Assembly: GCF_010093225.1 (NCBI RefSeq)
Contig: NZ_PDWM01000014.1
Coordinates: 1-64,000, forward strand
DNA from: Pseudoxanthomonas koreensis
GTDB taxonomy: Bacteria; Pseudomonadota; Gammaproteobacteria; Xanthomonadales; Xanthomonadaceae
DNA length: 64,000 nucleotides
Direction: 5' to 3'
How positions within the stretch are numbered: position 1 is the stretch's first letter; each line of letters begins with the position of its first letter. Under the pieces are notes generated by a model. The model had not been told where the DNA came from. It ran no database searches and worked only from the letters and a program-made list of their open reading frames with translations. Position numbers and translations under genes: made by a program. This document shows positions 19,172 through 27,822 of the stretch, one piece after another.

Positions 19172-19981
19172 TCAGCCCTTGCGCACGATCCAGTCGTGCG
19201 CCGGGTCGTTGCGGAAGATCCAGCGGCGCTCGGGCCCCGCCATCACGTTGAGGTAGTACAGGTCGTAGCCGTGCGGGGCGCCGACCGGGTGGTAGCCGCG
19301 CGGCACCATCACCACATCGCCATCCTCCACCGCCACGGCCTGGTCGATGGAGCGGTCATCGGTATAGACGCGCTGGAACGCGAAACCCTGCGGCGGCTGC
19401 AGCCGGTGGTAATAGGTCTCCTCCAGCAGCGTTTCCTCGCCGACGGTGGCCGTATCGTGCTTGTGAGGCGGATAGCTGGACCAGTGGCCGCCGGGGGTGA
19501 TCACCTCCACCACCAGCAGGCTCTGCGCCGGCTCGCCCTCGGGCAGGATGTTGCGCACGTAGCGGGTGTTGGTGCCGCCGCCACGCGTTTCGCGCGACAT
19601 GCGCGCCGCATCGATCGCGCGGACTTCGCCGTCACCGGTGCCGGGCGCGGTGCACACCGCCAGCTCGACCGCGCCACGCGCGGTGACCGTGTAAGCGACA
19701 CCGGCGGGCACGTAGACCGCGCCCGGCGCGCGGTCCTCGAACGGCGAGGCGCGCCCACCCAGTCCGTCGAAGCGACTGTCGGCGGCGATGATGTCGGCAC
19801 TGCCGGCCACCAGCACCAGGCAGGCTTCCCTGCCCGGCTCGCCGCCGGAATACGACTGCCCGTCGTCCAGCTTCACCACGCGGAAGCCGACATGGTCCCA
19901 CCCCGCGCTGGCGGGGGTGACCGCCAGCACCGTGCCGTCGGCATCCGGCGCATGCGGGCGCACGCGCAGCGAGCCGTTCAT
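19172..19981 (-). CDS. iolB: 5-deoxy-glucuronate isomerase
   Basis: A 269-residue two-cupin enzyme that turns 5-deoxy-glucuronate into 5-keto-2-deoxygluconate. The metal site shows PPHKHD, then a Glu in EETLLEETYYH, and MVPRGYHP. The start overlaps the iolE stop by 4 bp. It sits between iolE and iolA, as expected for the pathway. Confidence 0.94.
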   Translation of the reverse strand: MNGSLRVRPHAPDADGTVLAVTPASAGWDHVGFRVVKLDDGQSYSGGEPGREACLVLVAGSADIIAADSRFDGLGGRASPFEDRAPGAVYVPAGVAYTVTARGAVELAVCTAPGTGDGEVRAIDAARMSRETRGGGTNTRYVRNILPEGEPAQSLLVVEVITPGGHWSSYPPHKHDTATVGEETLLEETYYHRLQPPQGFAFQRVYTDDRSIDQAVAVEDGDVVMVPRGYHPVGAPHGYDLYYLNVMAGPERRWIFRNDPAHDWIVRKG

Positions 19982-20868
19982 TGCAGGCCCGCCTTCGACG
20001 CCTCGTTGCGCAGCGTGCGCAGCCCGAGCTCGGCGTAGGTGCGCGGATCGGCCAGTGCAGGATCCTGCTCGGCCTCGATCACGATCCAGCCCGAATAGTC
20101 GATGCGCTTGAGCTCGGCCATCACCTGTGCGTAATCCAGCCCGCCGTCGCCGGGTACGGTGAACATCCCGGCCAGCACACCATCGAGGAAACTGGCGCGG
20201 TCCTGCACGACCTTGTCGAAGGTCGCGCCACGCACGTCCTTGCAATGCACATGCGCCACGCGGCCGGGATGTTCGCGAATGACCTTCAACGCATCGATGC
20301 CGCCGAGCGCGGCGTGGCCCGTGTCCACGGTCAGGCCGACCGATGGGCCGGTGTGGGCGATGAAGGCATCCAGGTCTTCGCCGCGCTCGACCACCGTGCC
20401 CAGGTGGTGGTGATAGGCGAACCTGATTCCCTGGGAACGCACGTAGTCGGCGACCTGGGTCAGGCGCTGGCCGAATTCCGCCCAACCCGCTGCCGGCAGG
20501 CGTGGCGTGTCGGACAGCGCGACACCGCGATTGCCGTGGACCGCATTGCTGGTCTCGGCGAACACGAACACGGTGCTGCCCAGCGCCTTGAGCAGGGCCA
20601 GGTGGTCCTGCATCGCGGCGATCTCGGCCTGCGCGTCCTGGACCAGCAGCGAACCGCTGTACCAGCCGCCGATCAGGTCCAGCCGGTAGCGCGCGAGCAG
20701 CGCCTTGAGGGTGGCCGGATCGCGCGGGAACTTCCCGCCCAGCTCCACGCCCTCGAAGCCTACTTCCTGGATGTCGCGCAGGATGTCCTCCAGCGGTGTG
20801 TCGCCGCCCAGCTCGGGCATGTCGTCATTGGCCCAGGCAATGGGGCTCACACCAAAACGTATGCTCAT
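19978..20868 (-). CDS. iolE: 2-keto-myo-inositol (inosose) dehydratase
   Basis: A 296-residue TIM-barrel enzyme of the xylose-isomerase-like family. It removes water from 2-keto-myo-inositol to give the diketone used by IolD. Conserved elements include FGVSPIAWAND at the start, YHHHLGT, TVDTGHA and HCKD in the metal site. It overlaps both iolD and iolB by 4 bp. Confidence 0.94.
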   Translation of the reverse strand: MSIRFGVSPIAWANDDMPELGGDTPLEDILRDIQEVGFEGVELGGKFPRDPATLKALLARYRLDLIGGWYSGSLLVQDAQAEIAAMQDHLALLKALGSTVFVFAETSNAVHGNRGVALSDTPRLPAAGWAEFGQRLTQVADYVRSQGIRFAYHHHLGTVVERGEDLDAFIAHTGPSVGLTVDTGHAALGGIDALKVIREHPGRVAHVHCKDVRGATFDKVVQDRASFLDGVLAGMFTVPGDGGLDYAQVMAELKRIDYSGWIVIEAEQDPALADPRTYAELGLRTLRNEASKAGLQ

Positions 20869-22709
20869 GACAGGTCCCGTTTCATGCGCGCGCCGGCCTC
20901 GTAGGCACGGCGCGCTTCGTTGACTTCAGCGCGCGCGGAGACTTCCGGCACGGCCACATCCCACCACCAGCCGCCGGCTTCGGTGGTCTTGCGCGGATCG
21001 GTATCGATGACCACCACGTGCGTGCGGTCCGCCGCACGCGCGCGCCCGAGTGCCGCGCGCAGTTCCCCGAGGGTGCCCACGTGCTCGGCGTCGGCTCCCA
21101 GGCTGCGCGCGTGCGCGGCGAAATCGATCGCCGGCAGCGTCTCGTGCGCACTGTCGGCCAGCAGGTTGTTGAAGCCCGCCCCGCCGGTGGCGTGCTGCAA
21201 CCGGTTGATGCAGCCGAAGCCGCGGTTGTCCAGCACCACCACGACCAGGTTGAGGCCGAGCATCACCGAGGTGCTCAGCTCCGAATTCATCATCAGGTAG
21301 CTGCCGTCACCGACCATGACCACGACCTGCCGGTCGGGTTGCGCCAGCTTCACCCCCAGCGCGCCGGCGATCTCGTAACCCATGCACGAGTAGCCGTACT
21401 CCAAGTGGTAGCCGCCCGGTCGGGCGCAGCGCCACAGCTTGTGCAGCTCGCCCGGCAGGCCGCCGGCGGCGCAGACCACCACCGCGTCATCGCCCACGCT
21501 CGCCTGTACCGCGCCGATCACCTGCGCGTCGCTGGGCAGCCGCATGTCGGCCGCGCCGGCGGTGGCCGCCTGCACGTTCGCGTTCCAGCGCGACAGTTCA
21601 CCGGCATCGATGTCCTGCACGCCCTGCGCCACGTGCCAGCCGGCCAACCGTTCGCGCAGCGCGGCGAGCACCACGTGCGCATCGCCCACCACGGGCACGG
21701 CGCCGTGCTTGTGCGCATCGAACGGCTGCAGGTTCACCTGGAACAGGCGCGCGTCCGGGAACAGGCTGCGCGAGCCCGTGGTGAAATCCTGCAGGCGCGT
21801 ACCCAGGCCGACCACGACATCGGCCGATTGCGCCGCAGCGTTGGCGGCGCTGGATCCGGTGACGCCAATCGAACCCAGGTTGCGCGGATGGTCCCAGGGC
21901 AAGCCGCCCTTGCCAGCCTGCGTTTCGGCGACCGGCAGGCCGGTGGCATCGGCCAGCGCGGCCAGTTCGCCTTCGGCCAGGCTGTAGAGCACGCCGCCGC
22001 CGGCGACCAGCAACGGACGCTTCGCTGTGCGGATGGCAGCGACCAGCGCGTCGAGTTCGGCTGCATCCGGCGGCGGACGCCGCGTGGGCCAGAAGCGCGG
22101 CGCGAAGAATTCCACCGGATAGTCGAACGCCTCGGCCTGCACGTCCTGGCAGAACGCCAGGGTCGCCGGACCGCAGGCCGCCGGATCGCGCAGCACGGCC
22201 ATCGCCTTGGGCAGCGCATCCAGGATCTGCTCGGGCCGCATGATGCGGTCGAAATAGCGCGAGACCGGGCGGAAGCAGTCGTTGGCCGACACGGTGCCGT
22301 CGGCGAAGTTCTCCACCTGCTGCAGCACCGGATCCGGGCGCCGGCTGGCATAGACGTCGCCGGGCAGGAACAACACCGGCAGGCGGTTCACATGCGCCAC
22401 GGCCGCAGCGGTGACCATGTTGGTCGCGCCCGGCCCGATCGAGCTGGTGCATACCATCGCCCGTTGCCGGCGCATCTGCTTGGCGTAGGCCACCGCGGCA
22501 TGCGCCATGCCCTGCTCGTTGTGCGCGCGCAAGGTCGGCAGCACATCGCGGTGCGCATACAGCGCCTCGCCCAGGCCTGCGACATTGCCGTGGCCGAAGA
22601 TCGCCCAGGCGCCGGCGAAATACGGCACGCGCGCACCATCGACCTCCACCTGCTGGGCCGCCAGCCAGCGCACGGTCGCCTGCGCGGCGGTGAGTCGGAT
22701 CCTGTCCAT
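20865..22709 (-). CDS. iolD: 3D-(3,5/4)-trihydroxycyclohexane-1,2-dione hydrolase
   Basis: A 614-residue thiamine-diphosphate enzyme that opens the inositol ring. The catalytic Glu is in AHNEQGMAHAAVAYAK and the ThDP motif is GDGSYLMMNSELSTS. The start at 22709 (MDRIRLTAAQAT) is the normal one; the upstream frame extension lies inside iolC. It begins 4 bp after iolC and overlaps iolE. Confidence 0.94.
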   Translation of the reverse strand: MDRIRLTAAQATVRWLAAQQVEVDGARVPYFAGAWAIFGHGNVAGLGEALYAHRDVLPTLRAHNEQGMAHAAVAYAKQMRRQRAMVCTSSIGPGATNMVTAAAVAHVNRLPVLFLPGDVYASRRPDPVLQQVENFADGTVSANDCFRPVSRYFDRIMRPEQILDALPKAMAVLRDPAACGPATLAFCQDVQAEAFDYPVEFFAPRFWPTRRPPPDAAELDALVAAIRTAKRPLLVAGGGVLYSLAEGELAALADATGLPVAETQAGKGGLPWDHPRNLGSIGVTGSSAANAAAQSADVVVGLGTRLQDFTTGSRSLFPDARLFQVNLQPFDAHKHGAVPVVGDAHVVLAALRERLAGWHVAQGVQDIDAGELSRWNANVQAATAGAADMRLPSDAQVIGAVQASVGDDAVVVCAAGGLPGELHKLWRCARPGGYHLEYGYSCMGYEIAGALGVKLAQPDRQVVVMVGDGSYLMMNSELSTSVMLGLNLVVVVLDNRGFGCINRLQHATGGAGFNNLLADSAHETLPAIDFAAHARSLGADAEHVGTLGELRAALGRARAADRTHVVVIDTDPRKTTEAGGWWWDVAVPEVSARAEVNEARRAYEAGARMKRDLS

Positions 22710-22713
22710 GCCG

Positions 22714-24630
22714 TCAGCGGGCTCCCTGGTTCGCCTTGGCCGCACGCCAGGCATCGACCAGCACGCTGAAGCGGCGCGCCAGGTCCTCGATCGCAGCCTC
22801 ATCGTCGATCTTGCCGGTCAGCCAGCGCTCGGCGGCGTCGGCGAAGATCGTGCGACCGACCGCAAAGCCCTTGACCACCGGCACCGACGCGGCGGCCTGG
22901 AACGAGGCGATCAGTTCGTCTTCCGGCGCCGACAGGCCCAGCAGCACCACGCCGCGGCAGCGCGGATCGTTGGCGGCGATCCCCGCCTCGATGTTGCGCC
23001 AGGCGCGGGCGCTGTCGTTGGGCTCCAGCTTCCACCAGTCCGGACGCATGCCCAGATCGTACATGCGCTGCATGGCGCGGGCGACCGTGGCATCGTCCAC
23101 CACGCCATTGCGCGAAGCGATGATCTCCACCAGCAGCTCGTGGCGGGTCTGGCGCGCGGCGTCGTGCAGCCGCAGCAGCTGGCGCTCCTGGCGCTCGCGC
23201 AGGTCGGCCGGATCGTCCGGGTGGTAGAACACCAGGCACTTGACCACGTGGTTGGCCGGCCAGGTCGACAGCTCGGTGGCCACGTCCGGGCTGCTTTCGA
23301 ACTCGAGCGGGCACGAGCCGGGCAGTTCGATCGGCCGGCCGATCCAGTACGGATGATCGGCCGCCGCCTCCAGCCCGCGCATGCCGAAGCGACCATCGAG
23401 CAGCAGGCCGAACCCGGGGTCTCCGCCGGCCAGCCGGTCGACCGCCTTGAGCGCCAGCGCCTTGAACCGCGGGATCAGCGCCGGGTCGGCGCCGGTCTGT
23501 TCGCACAGCGCCTCGAACTGGCTGCGATGGTCCATCGCCAGCACGGTCAGGTGCGGCCAGTCGCCCACGCGGGTGGTGGCCCAATGGGTCTGTTCCAGCG
23601 CCAGGTCATCGCGCAGGCGATGCGGATGGGTGCTGGCCAGGAACTGCTGCAGCTCGTCCCAGGTCGGCATCGCCGGCGAGCAGCCGTGCCGCGACACCAC
23701 GATCGCCCCGCAGGCATTGGCGTAGCTGCACGACTGCTCCAGCGGCTCATCGCGCAGCCATCCACGCAGGAAGCCGGCCATGAACGCATCGCCGGCGCCA
23801 AGCACGTTGAACACCTCCACACTGAAGCCGCGACCGACCACGCCCTGCTCCAGGCGGTCGGGCACCTGCGCGGGGAAGGCGACGCAGCCCAGTGGTCCGC
23901 GCTTGCACACCAGCAGCGCATCGGATTTCTCGCGGATCGCGCGTAACGCAGCGATCGTGTCGGTGGTCCCGCCGAGGATGTGCACCTCTTCCTCGGTGCC
24001 CACGATCAGGTCGCACAGCGGCAGTACCTGCTGCAGGCGCGCGGTGACACCGGCATCGGCGACGAAGCGGTTCTCACCCATGTCCTTGCGGGTCAGTCCC
24101 CACAGGACCGGCCGGTAATCGATGTCGAACACCACGCGCGCGCCATTGGCGCGGGCGATCGTGCAGGCACGCAGGCACGCATCGAAGACGTTGTCGCGCG
24201 ACAGGTGGGTGCCGTTGATCAGCACCGCACCGGCCGAGCGGATGAAGGCCTCGTCCACGTCGCCGGCTTCCAGCGCCATGTCCGCGCAGTTCTCGCGGTA
24301 GAAGATCAGCGGGAAGGTTTCCGGGTCGCGGATGCCCAGGAACACCAGCGCGGTCAGCCGCGACGGGTCCTCCAGAACGCCGGCGGTGACCACGCCTTCG
24401 CGCGCGAGTTGCTCGCGGATGAAACGGCCGAAGTGGTCGGCGCCGACCCGGGTCAGCAGGCCGCTGCGCAGGCCCAGGCGTGACGCCCCGACCGCGGTAT
24501 TGGTCGGGCTGCCGCCGATGTACTTGGCGAAGGACGCCATGTCCTCCAGCCGTCCGCCGATCTGCTCGCCATAGAGGTCGATGCAGGACCGGCCGATCGT
24601 GATCAGGTCCAGTTGTCGCTCCGCCGCCAT
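22714..24630 (-). CDS. iolC: 5-dehydro-2-deoxygluconokinase fused to DUF2090 domain
   Basis: A 638-residue two-domain enzyme and first gene of the iol operon. The N-terminal half (about 1-320) is a PfkB-family kinase with IGGSPTNTAVG and the active-site motif NVLGAGDAFMAGFL; it phosphorylates 5-dehydro-2-deoxygluconate. The C-terminal half (about 330-625) is DUF2090, with a DhnA-aldolase-like layout (LAMDHRSQFE, WKLEPNDSA, VVKGFAVGR). No separate iolJ aldolase is present, so DUF2090 probably cleaves the phosphorylated product (inference). Many proteobacteria carry the same fusion. The ATG at 24630 is preferred to one 13 codons upstream. Confidence 0.92.
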   Translation of the reverse strand: MAAERQLDLITIGRSCIDLYGEQIGGRLEDMASFAKYIGGSPTNTAVGASRLGLRSGLLTRVGADHFGRFIREQLAREGVVTAGVLEDPSRLTALVFLGIRDPETFPLIFYRENCADMALEAGDVDEAFIRSAGAVLINGTHLSRDNVFDACLRACTIARANGARVVFDIDYRPVLWGLTRKDMGENRFVADAGVTARLQQVLPLCDLIVGTEEEVHILGGTTDTIAALRAIREKSDALLVCKRGPLGCVAFPAQVPDRLEQGVVGRGFSVEVFNVLGAGDAFMAGFLRGWLRDEPLEQSCSYANACGAIVVSRHGCSPAMPTWDELQQFLASTHPHRLRDDLALEQTHWATTRVGDWPHLTVLAMDHRSQFEALCEQTGADPALIPRFKALALKAVDRLAGGDPGFGLLLDGRFGMRGLEAAADHPYWIGRPIELPGSCPLEFESSPDVATELSTWPANHVVKCLVFYHPDDPADLRERQERQLLRLHDAARQTRHELLVEIIASRNGVVDDATVARAMQRMYDLGMRPDWWKLEPNDSARAWRNIEAGIAANDPRCRGVVLLGLSAPEDELIASFQAAASVPVVKGFAVGRTIFADAAERWLTGKIDDEAAIEDLARRFSVLVDAWRAAKANQGAR

Positions 24631-24683
24631 GCAGGCCGCCCCTTGCCCGTGCGCGGCGACCATCGCCACGACACGTGTAACGT

Positions 24684-24700
24684 ATATTCTATTTTTTATC
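24684..24700 (-). promoter_or_regulatory. Putative RpiR operator upstream of iolC
   Basis: An AT-rich block holding ATTCTATTT (24686-24694) lies 54-70 bp upstream of the iolC start, inside an otherwise GC-rich region. The same core occurs in front of iolG and between the TonB receptor and the phytase. The role as an operator of the neighbouring RpiR protein is inferred. Confidence 0.5.
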
Positions 24701-24712
24701 CCAACGCAACAT

Positions 24713-25600
24713 TCATTTCATTTTTTTACCGGCCTTCTTCGCCCCGCGGGCCGGGGTGCCGCCGCCGGTCGTAGCGAACGCGTACGAGATCACCAGGGCC
24801 TGGGCCAGGCACATCGACGCCGACAGCGAGCGGAACTTGCGGATCTCCGCCTCGCGCACCTGCAGCACCTGGGTGGCCGGCTTGGCCACCGGGCTGACCA
24901 GGCTGTCGCTGATCGACAGCACCTTGCAGCCGCGATCGGCGGCCGCGTGCACCAGTTGCACGCTTTCCTCGGCGTACGGGTGGTAGCTGACCGCCACCAG
25001 CAGGTCGCGCGGGGACAGCGCATGGGCCTGCTGCATCGCCATGCCGCCGATGCCGTCGATCAGCACCGTGCGCTTGTCGGCCTGGTGCAGCGAATAGGCC
25101 AGGTACGAAGCCACCGCGAAGGATCGGCGGAAGCCGGCGATGAACACCGTCTCGGCCTGGACCAGCAACTTGACCGCGCGGGCCAGCTCGTCGCGGCTGA
25201 CCATCTTGGCCAGGTTTTCCAGCGCCAGCGTGTTGCCCTCGACGAACTCTGCCAGCACCTGCCCCGGATCGCCGACAGCCTTGTTGTCCACCGCCTGGGT
25301 GAACTCGCGCACGCGCTCGCCGTAACCCTGCTGGGCGCTGCCGAGCAGGCCGTCGACGAACAGCCGCTGCATCTGGCTGGCACCATCGAAGCCGAAATGC
25401 TTGGCGAAGCGCACGATCGCCGACGGCTGCACCTCGGTGCGCTCGGCCAGCACCGCCACCGTTTCCAGCGCCACCGCGCTGGGCTCGTCCAGCACGTAGC
25501 GCGCGATCTGCTTGAGTCGTTTGCTCAGCTCCTCGTACTGCTCGAGGATCGCCGAGCGCAATTCCTCTGCGGTCGCGGGCGGGACATTGCGCTGGGTCAT
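24713..25600 (-). CDS. RpiR-family transcriptional regulator of inositol genes
   Basis: A 295-residue regulator with an N-terminal RpiR helix-turn-helix (about 1-80, TEVQPSAIVRFAKHFGF) and a C-terminal SIS sugar-phosphate domain (about 130-270, FIAGFRRSFAVASYLAYSL). SIS domains bind phosphorylated sugars, so the effector could be an inositol-pathway phosphate. It lies between iolC and the divergent iolG genes, the usual place for the pathway regulator. The name IolR is avoided because that is a DeoR protein in Bacillus. Confidence 0.9.
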   Translation of the reverse strand: MTQRNVPPATAEELRSAILEQYEELSKRLKQIARYVLDEPSAVALETVAVLAERTEVQPSAIVRFAKHFGFDGASQMQRLFVDGLLGSAQQGYGERVREFTQAVDNKAVGDPGQVLAEFVEGNTLALENLAKMVSRDELARAVKLLVQAETVFIAGFRRSFAVASYLAYSLHQADKRTVLIDGIGGMAMQQAHALSPRDLLVAVSYHPYAEESVQLVHAAADRGCKVLSISDSLVSPVAKPATQVLQVREAEIRKFRSLSASMCLAQALVISYAFATTGGGTPARGAKKAGKKMK

Positions 25601-25670
25601 GCGGGGCTCCTTGCGGTTCGCGGGGGTCAGGAGCGGTCCGGCCGGGTGGTCGCTCGCTACGGGCAGTGTA

Positions 25671-25712
25671 AATTCTATTTGCATTCCAAAAAAGAACAAA
25701 TATTCTATCTGC
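25671..25712 (+). promoter_or_regulatory. Tandem putative RpiR operators between rpiR and iolG
   Basis: Two copies of the motif, ATTCTATTTGC (25672-25682) and ATTCTATCTGC (25702-25712), 30 bp apart, about three helical turns. The second is preceded by GAACAAAT, the same context as the site at the phytase promoter. The region must hold both divergent promoters. Confidence 0.55.
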
Positions 25713-25737
25713 TGCATCCAGCGCCGTGGAGGGCATT

Positions 25738-26724
25738 GTGGAGCGAATCGATGTCGCGCTGATCGGCGCCGGCAGGATGGGACAGGTCCATGGGACCAAT
25801 GCCGCCACCCACCCGGCCCTGCGCCTGAAGTACGTGGTCGACCCGCGCCCGGAGGCCGCCGCCGCCATGGCCGGCCGCTTCGACGCGCAGGTCGCGCCGC
25901 TGGAACAGGCCCTGGCCGACCCGTCGGTGGCCGGCGTACTGGTCTGCAGCTCCACCGACCAGCACCTGCAGCACGCGCTGGCCGCGGTGCGCGCCGGCAA
26001 GGCGGTGTTCTGCGAAAAGCCCATCGACCTGGACCTGGACAAGGTCCGCGGGGCGGCGCCGGAATTCGCAGGCGCCCGCTTCCAGCTCGGCTTCAACCGG
26101 CGCTTCGACCCGCACTTCCGTGCGCTGCGGCAGCGCCTGCTCGGCGGCGAGATCGGCGTTCTGGAGACGCTGCACATCGTCAACCACGATCCGGCCGCCC
26201 CGCCGCCAGGCTTCGTTCCCACCAGCGGCGGGCTGTTCAAGGACTTCACGATCCATGACCTGGACATGGCCCGCTGGCTGCTGGGCGAGGAGCCCAGCGA
26301 GGTGTTCGCCCTGGCCAGCTGCCTGGTGGACCCGGAAATCGGCCGGCTCGGCGACGTGGATACCGCGCGCACCCTGCTGCGCACGCCCAGCGGCCGGTTG
26401 TGCGTGATCTCCAACACCCGCCGCAGTGGCTATGGCTACGACCAGCGGATCGAGGCCTGCGGCTCCGGCGGCATGCTGGCGGCCGGCAATGTCCAGGCCG
26501 ATACCGTGCTGGCGCTGACCGATGGCGGCACGGCAGGCGCGCCGATCCAGCCCGATTTCCCGCGGCGCTACGGCGAGGCCTATCGGCTGCAGCTGGATCA
26601 CTTCGCCAGCGTGCTGCGCGGGCAGGCGCAACCGCAGGTCGGTTATGCCGATGGCATCGCCGCGCTCGTGCTGGCCGAGGCCTGCCAGCAATCCGTGCGC
26701 TCCGGCGCCCCCGTCTTCCTCTGA
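25738..26724 (+). CDS. iolG: Inositol 2-dehydrogenase (first copy)
   Basis: A 328-residue NAD-dependent oxidoreductase of the Gfo/Idh/MocA family that oxidises myo-inositol to 2-keto-myo-inositol. The Rossmann motif ALIGAGRMGQ, the CEKPID motif with the active-site Lys, and KDFTIHDLDMARWLL are visible. GTG at 25738 is chosen because GGAGG lies just upstream; another GTG 12 bp earlier is the alternative. A second, closely similar copy follows 10 bp later. Confidence 0.92.
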   Translation: MERIDVALIGAGRMGQVHGTNAATHPALRLKYVVDPRPEAAAAMAGRFDAQVAPLEQALADPSVAGVLVCSSTDQHLQHALAAVRAGKAVFCEKPIDLDLDKVRGAAPEFAGARFQLGFNRRFDPHFRALRQRLLGGEIGVLETLHIVNHDPAAPPPGFVPTSGGLFKDFTIHDLDMARWLLGEEPSEVFALASCLVDPEIGRLGDVDTARTLLRTPSGRLCVISNTRRSGYGYDQRIEACGSGGMLAAGNVQADTVLALTDGGTAGAPIQPDFPRRYGEAYRLQLDHFASVLRGQAQPQVGYADGIAALVLAEACQQSVRSGAPVFL

Positions 26725-26734
26725 AGGAACCGCC

Positions 26735-27712
26735 ATGCATGACATCGTCCTGATCGGCGCCGGCCGCATCGGCCGCATCCACGCCCGCAACGCGGCGCTC
26801 GATCCCCGCCTGCGCCTGGCCGGCATCGTCGATCCGGTGGACGCGGCCGCCCAGGCGCTGGCCACCGAATGGAACACCGCCGTCACCACCCTGGACCAGG
26901 CGCTGGCCGATCCGGCGGTGGCCGGCGTGATCATCGCCAGTTCCACCGATACGCACCTGGAGTACAGCCTGCGCGCCGCGGCGGCCGGCAAGGCGGTGTT
27001 CTGCGAGAAGCCGATCGACCAGGACCTGGCGCGGGCCCGCCCGGCCGCGCGCGAACTGCCCGCCGCGCGCCTGCTGCTGGCCTTCAACCGCCGCTTCGAT
27101 CCCAACTTCCAGGCGCTCAAGGCGCGCCTGGATGGCGGCAGCGTCGGCAGCCTGGAAACCCTGCAGATCACCTCCAACGATCCCTCGCCGCCGCCGCCTG
27201 CGTATGTCGCCATTTCCGGCGGCCTGTTCAAGGACATGGCCATCCACGACTTCGACATGGCCCGCTGGCTGCTGGGCGAAGAGCCGGTGGCGGTGTTTGC
27301 CAGCGGCAGCTGCCTGGTCGATCCGGAAATCGGCAAGCTGGGCGACGTGGACACCGCCCGCACCCTGCTGCGCACCGCGTCGGGCAAGCTGTGCGTGATC
27401 TCCAACAGCCGGCGTTCGGGCTTCGGCTACGACCAGCGTATCGAGGCCTACGCCTCGGCCGGCATGGTCCGCGCCGACAACGTCACCGAATCCACTGTGC
27501 AGGTATGGGGCGAAGGCGGCGCGGCGGCCGATCGCTTCCAGAACTTCTTCCTCGACCGCTACGCCGAAGCGTATCGCCGCGAGATGGAGCACTTCGCCGA
27601 TATCCTCGACGGCGCGCAGCCTTCGGTGGGTTATGTCGATGGCGTGGCCGCACTTGCGCTGGCCGAGGCGGCCGCCGAATCGGCGCGCACCGGCAAGGTC
27701 GTGCAGCCCTGA
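26735..27712 (+). CDS. iolG: Inositol 2-dehydrogenase (second copy)
   Basis: A 325-residue Gfo/Idh/MocA dehydrogenase with VLIGAGRIGRIHARNAA, CEKPID and KDMAIHDFDMARWLL. It is similar to the gene before it along the whole length, so the pair is a tandem duplication. The copies may prefer different inositol isomers, such as myo- and scyllo- or D-chiro-inositol (inference). GAAGGAAC precedes the ATG. A terminator follows directly. Confidence 0.92.
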   Translation: MHDIVLIGAGRIGRIHARNAALDPRLRLAGIVDPVDAAAQALATEWNTAVTTLDQALADPAVAGVIIASSTDTHLEYSLRAAAAGKAVFCEKPIDQDLARARPAARELPAARLLLAFNRRFDPNFQALKARLDGGSVGSLETLQITSNDPSPPPPAYVAISGGLFKDMAIHDFDMARWLLGEEPVAVFASGSCLVDPEIGKLGDVDTARTLLRTASGKLCVISNSRRSGFGYDQRIEAYASAGMVRADNVTESTVQVWGEGGAAADRFQNFFLDRYAEAYRREMEHFADILDGAQPSVGYVDGVAALALAEAAAESARTGKVVQP

Positions 27713-27737
27713 GTCCAGGGCTGCATTGGCGGGAATG

Positions 27738-27766
27738 AGAAGACCCGGCAATGCCGGGTCTTCTTT
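27738..27766. terminator. Bidirectional terminator between iolG and acid phosphatase
   Basis: A 12-bp perfect stem (AGAAGACCCGGC and its complement) with the loop AAT and a T-rich tail. It ends the rightward iolG pair and the leftward phosphatase gene, whose 3' ends face each other. Confidence 0.85.
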
Positions 27767-27822
27767 CTTGTGGCAGTAGATGTCGCCGCAGAAGTCACGC
27801 CGGGGCGGCCAGCCCGCCTCCG

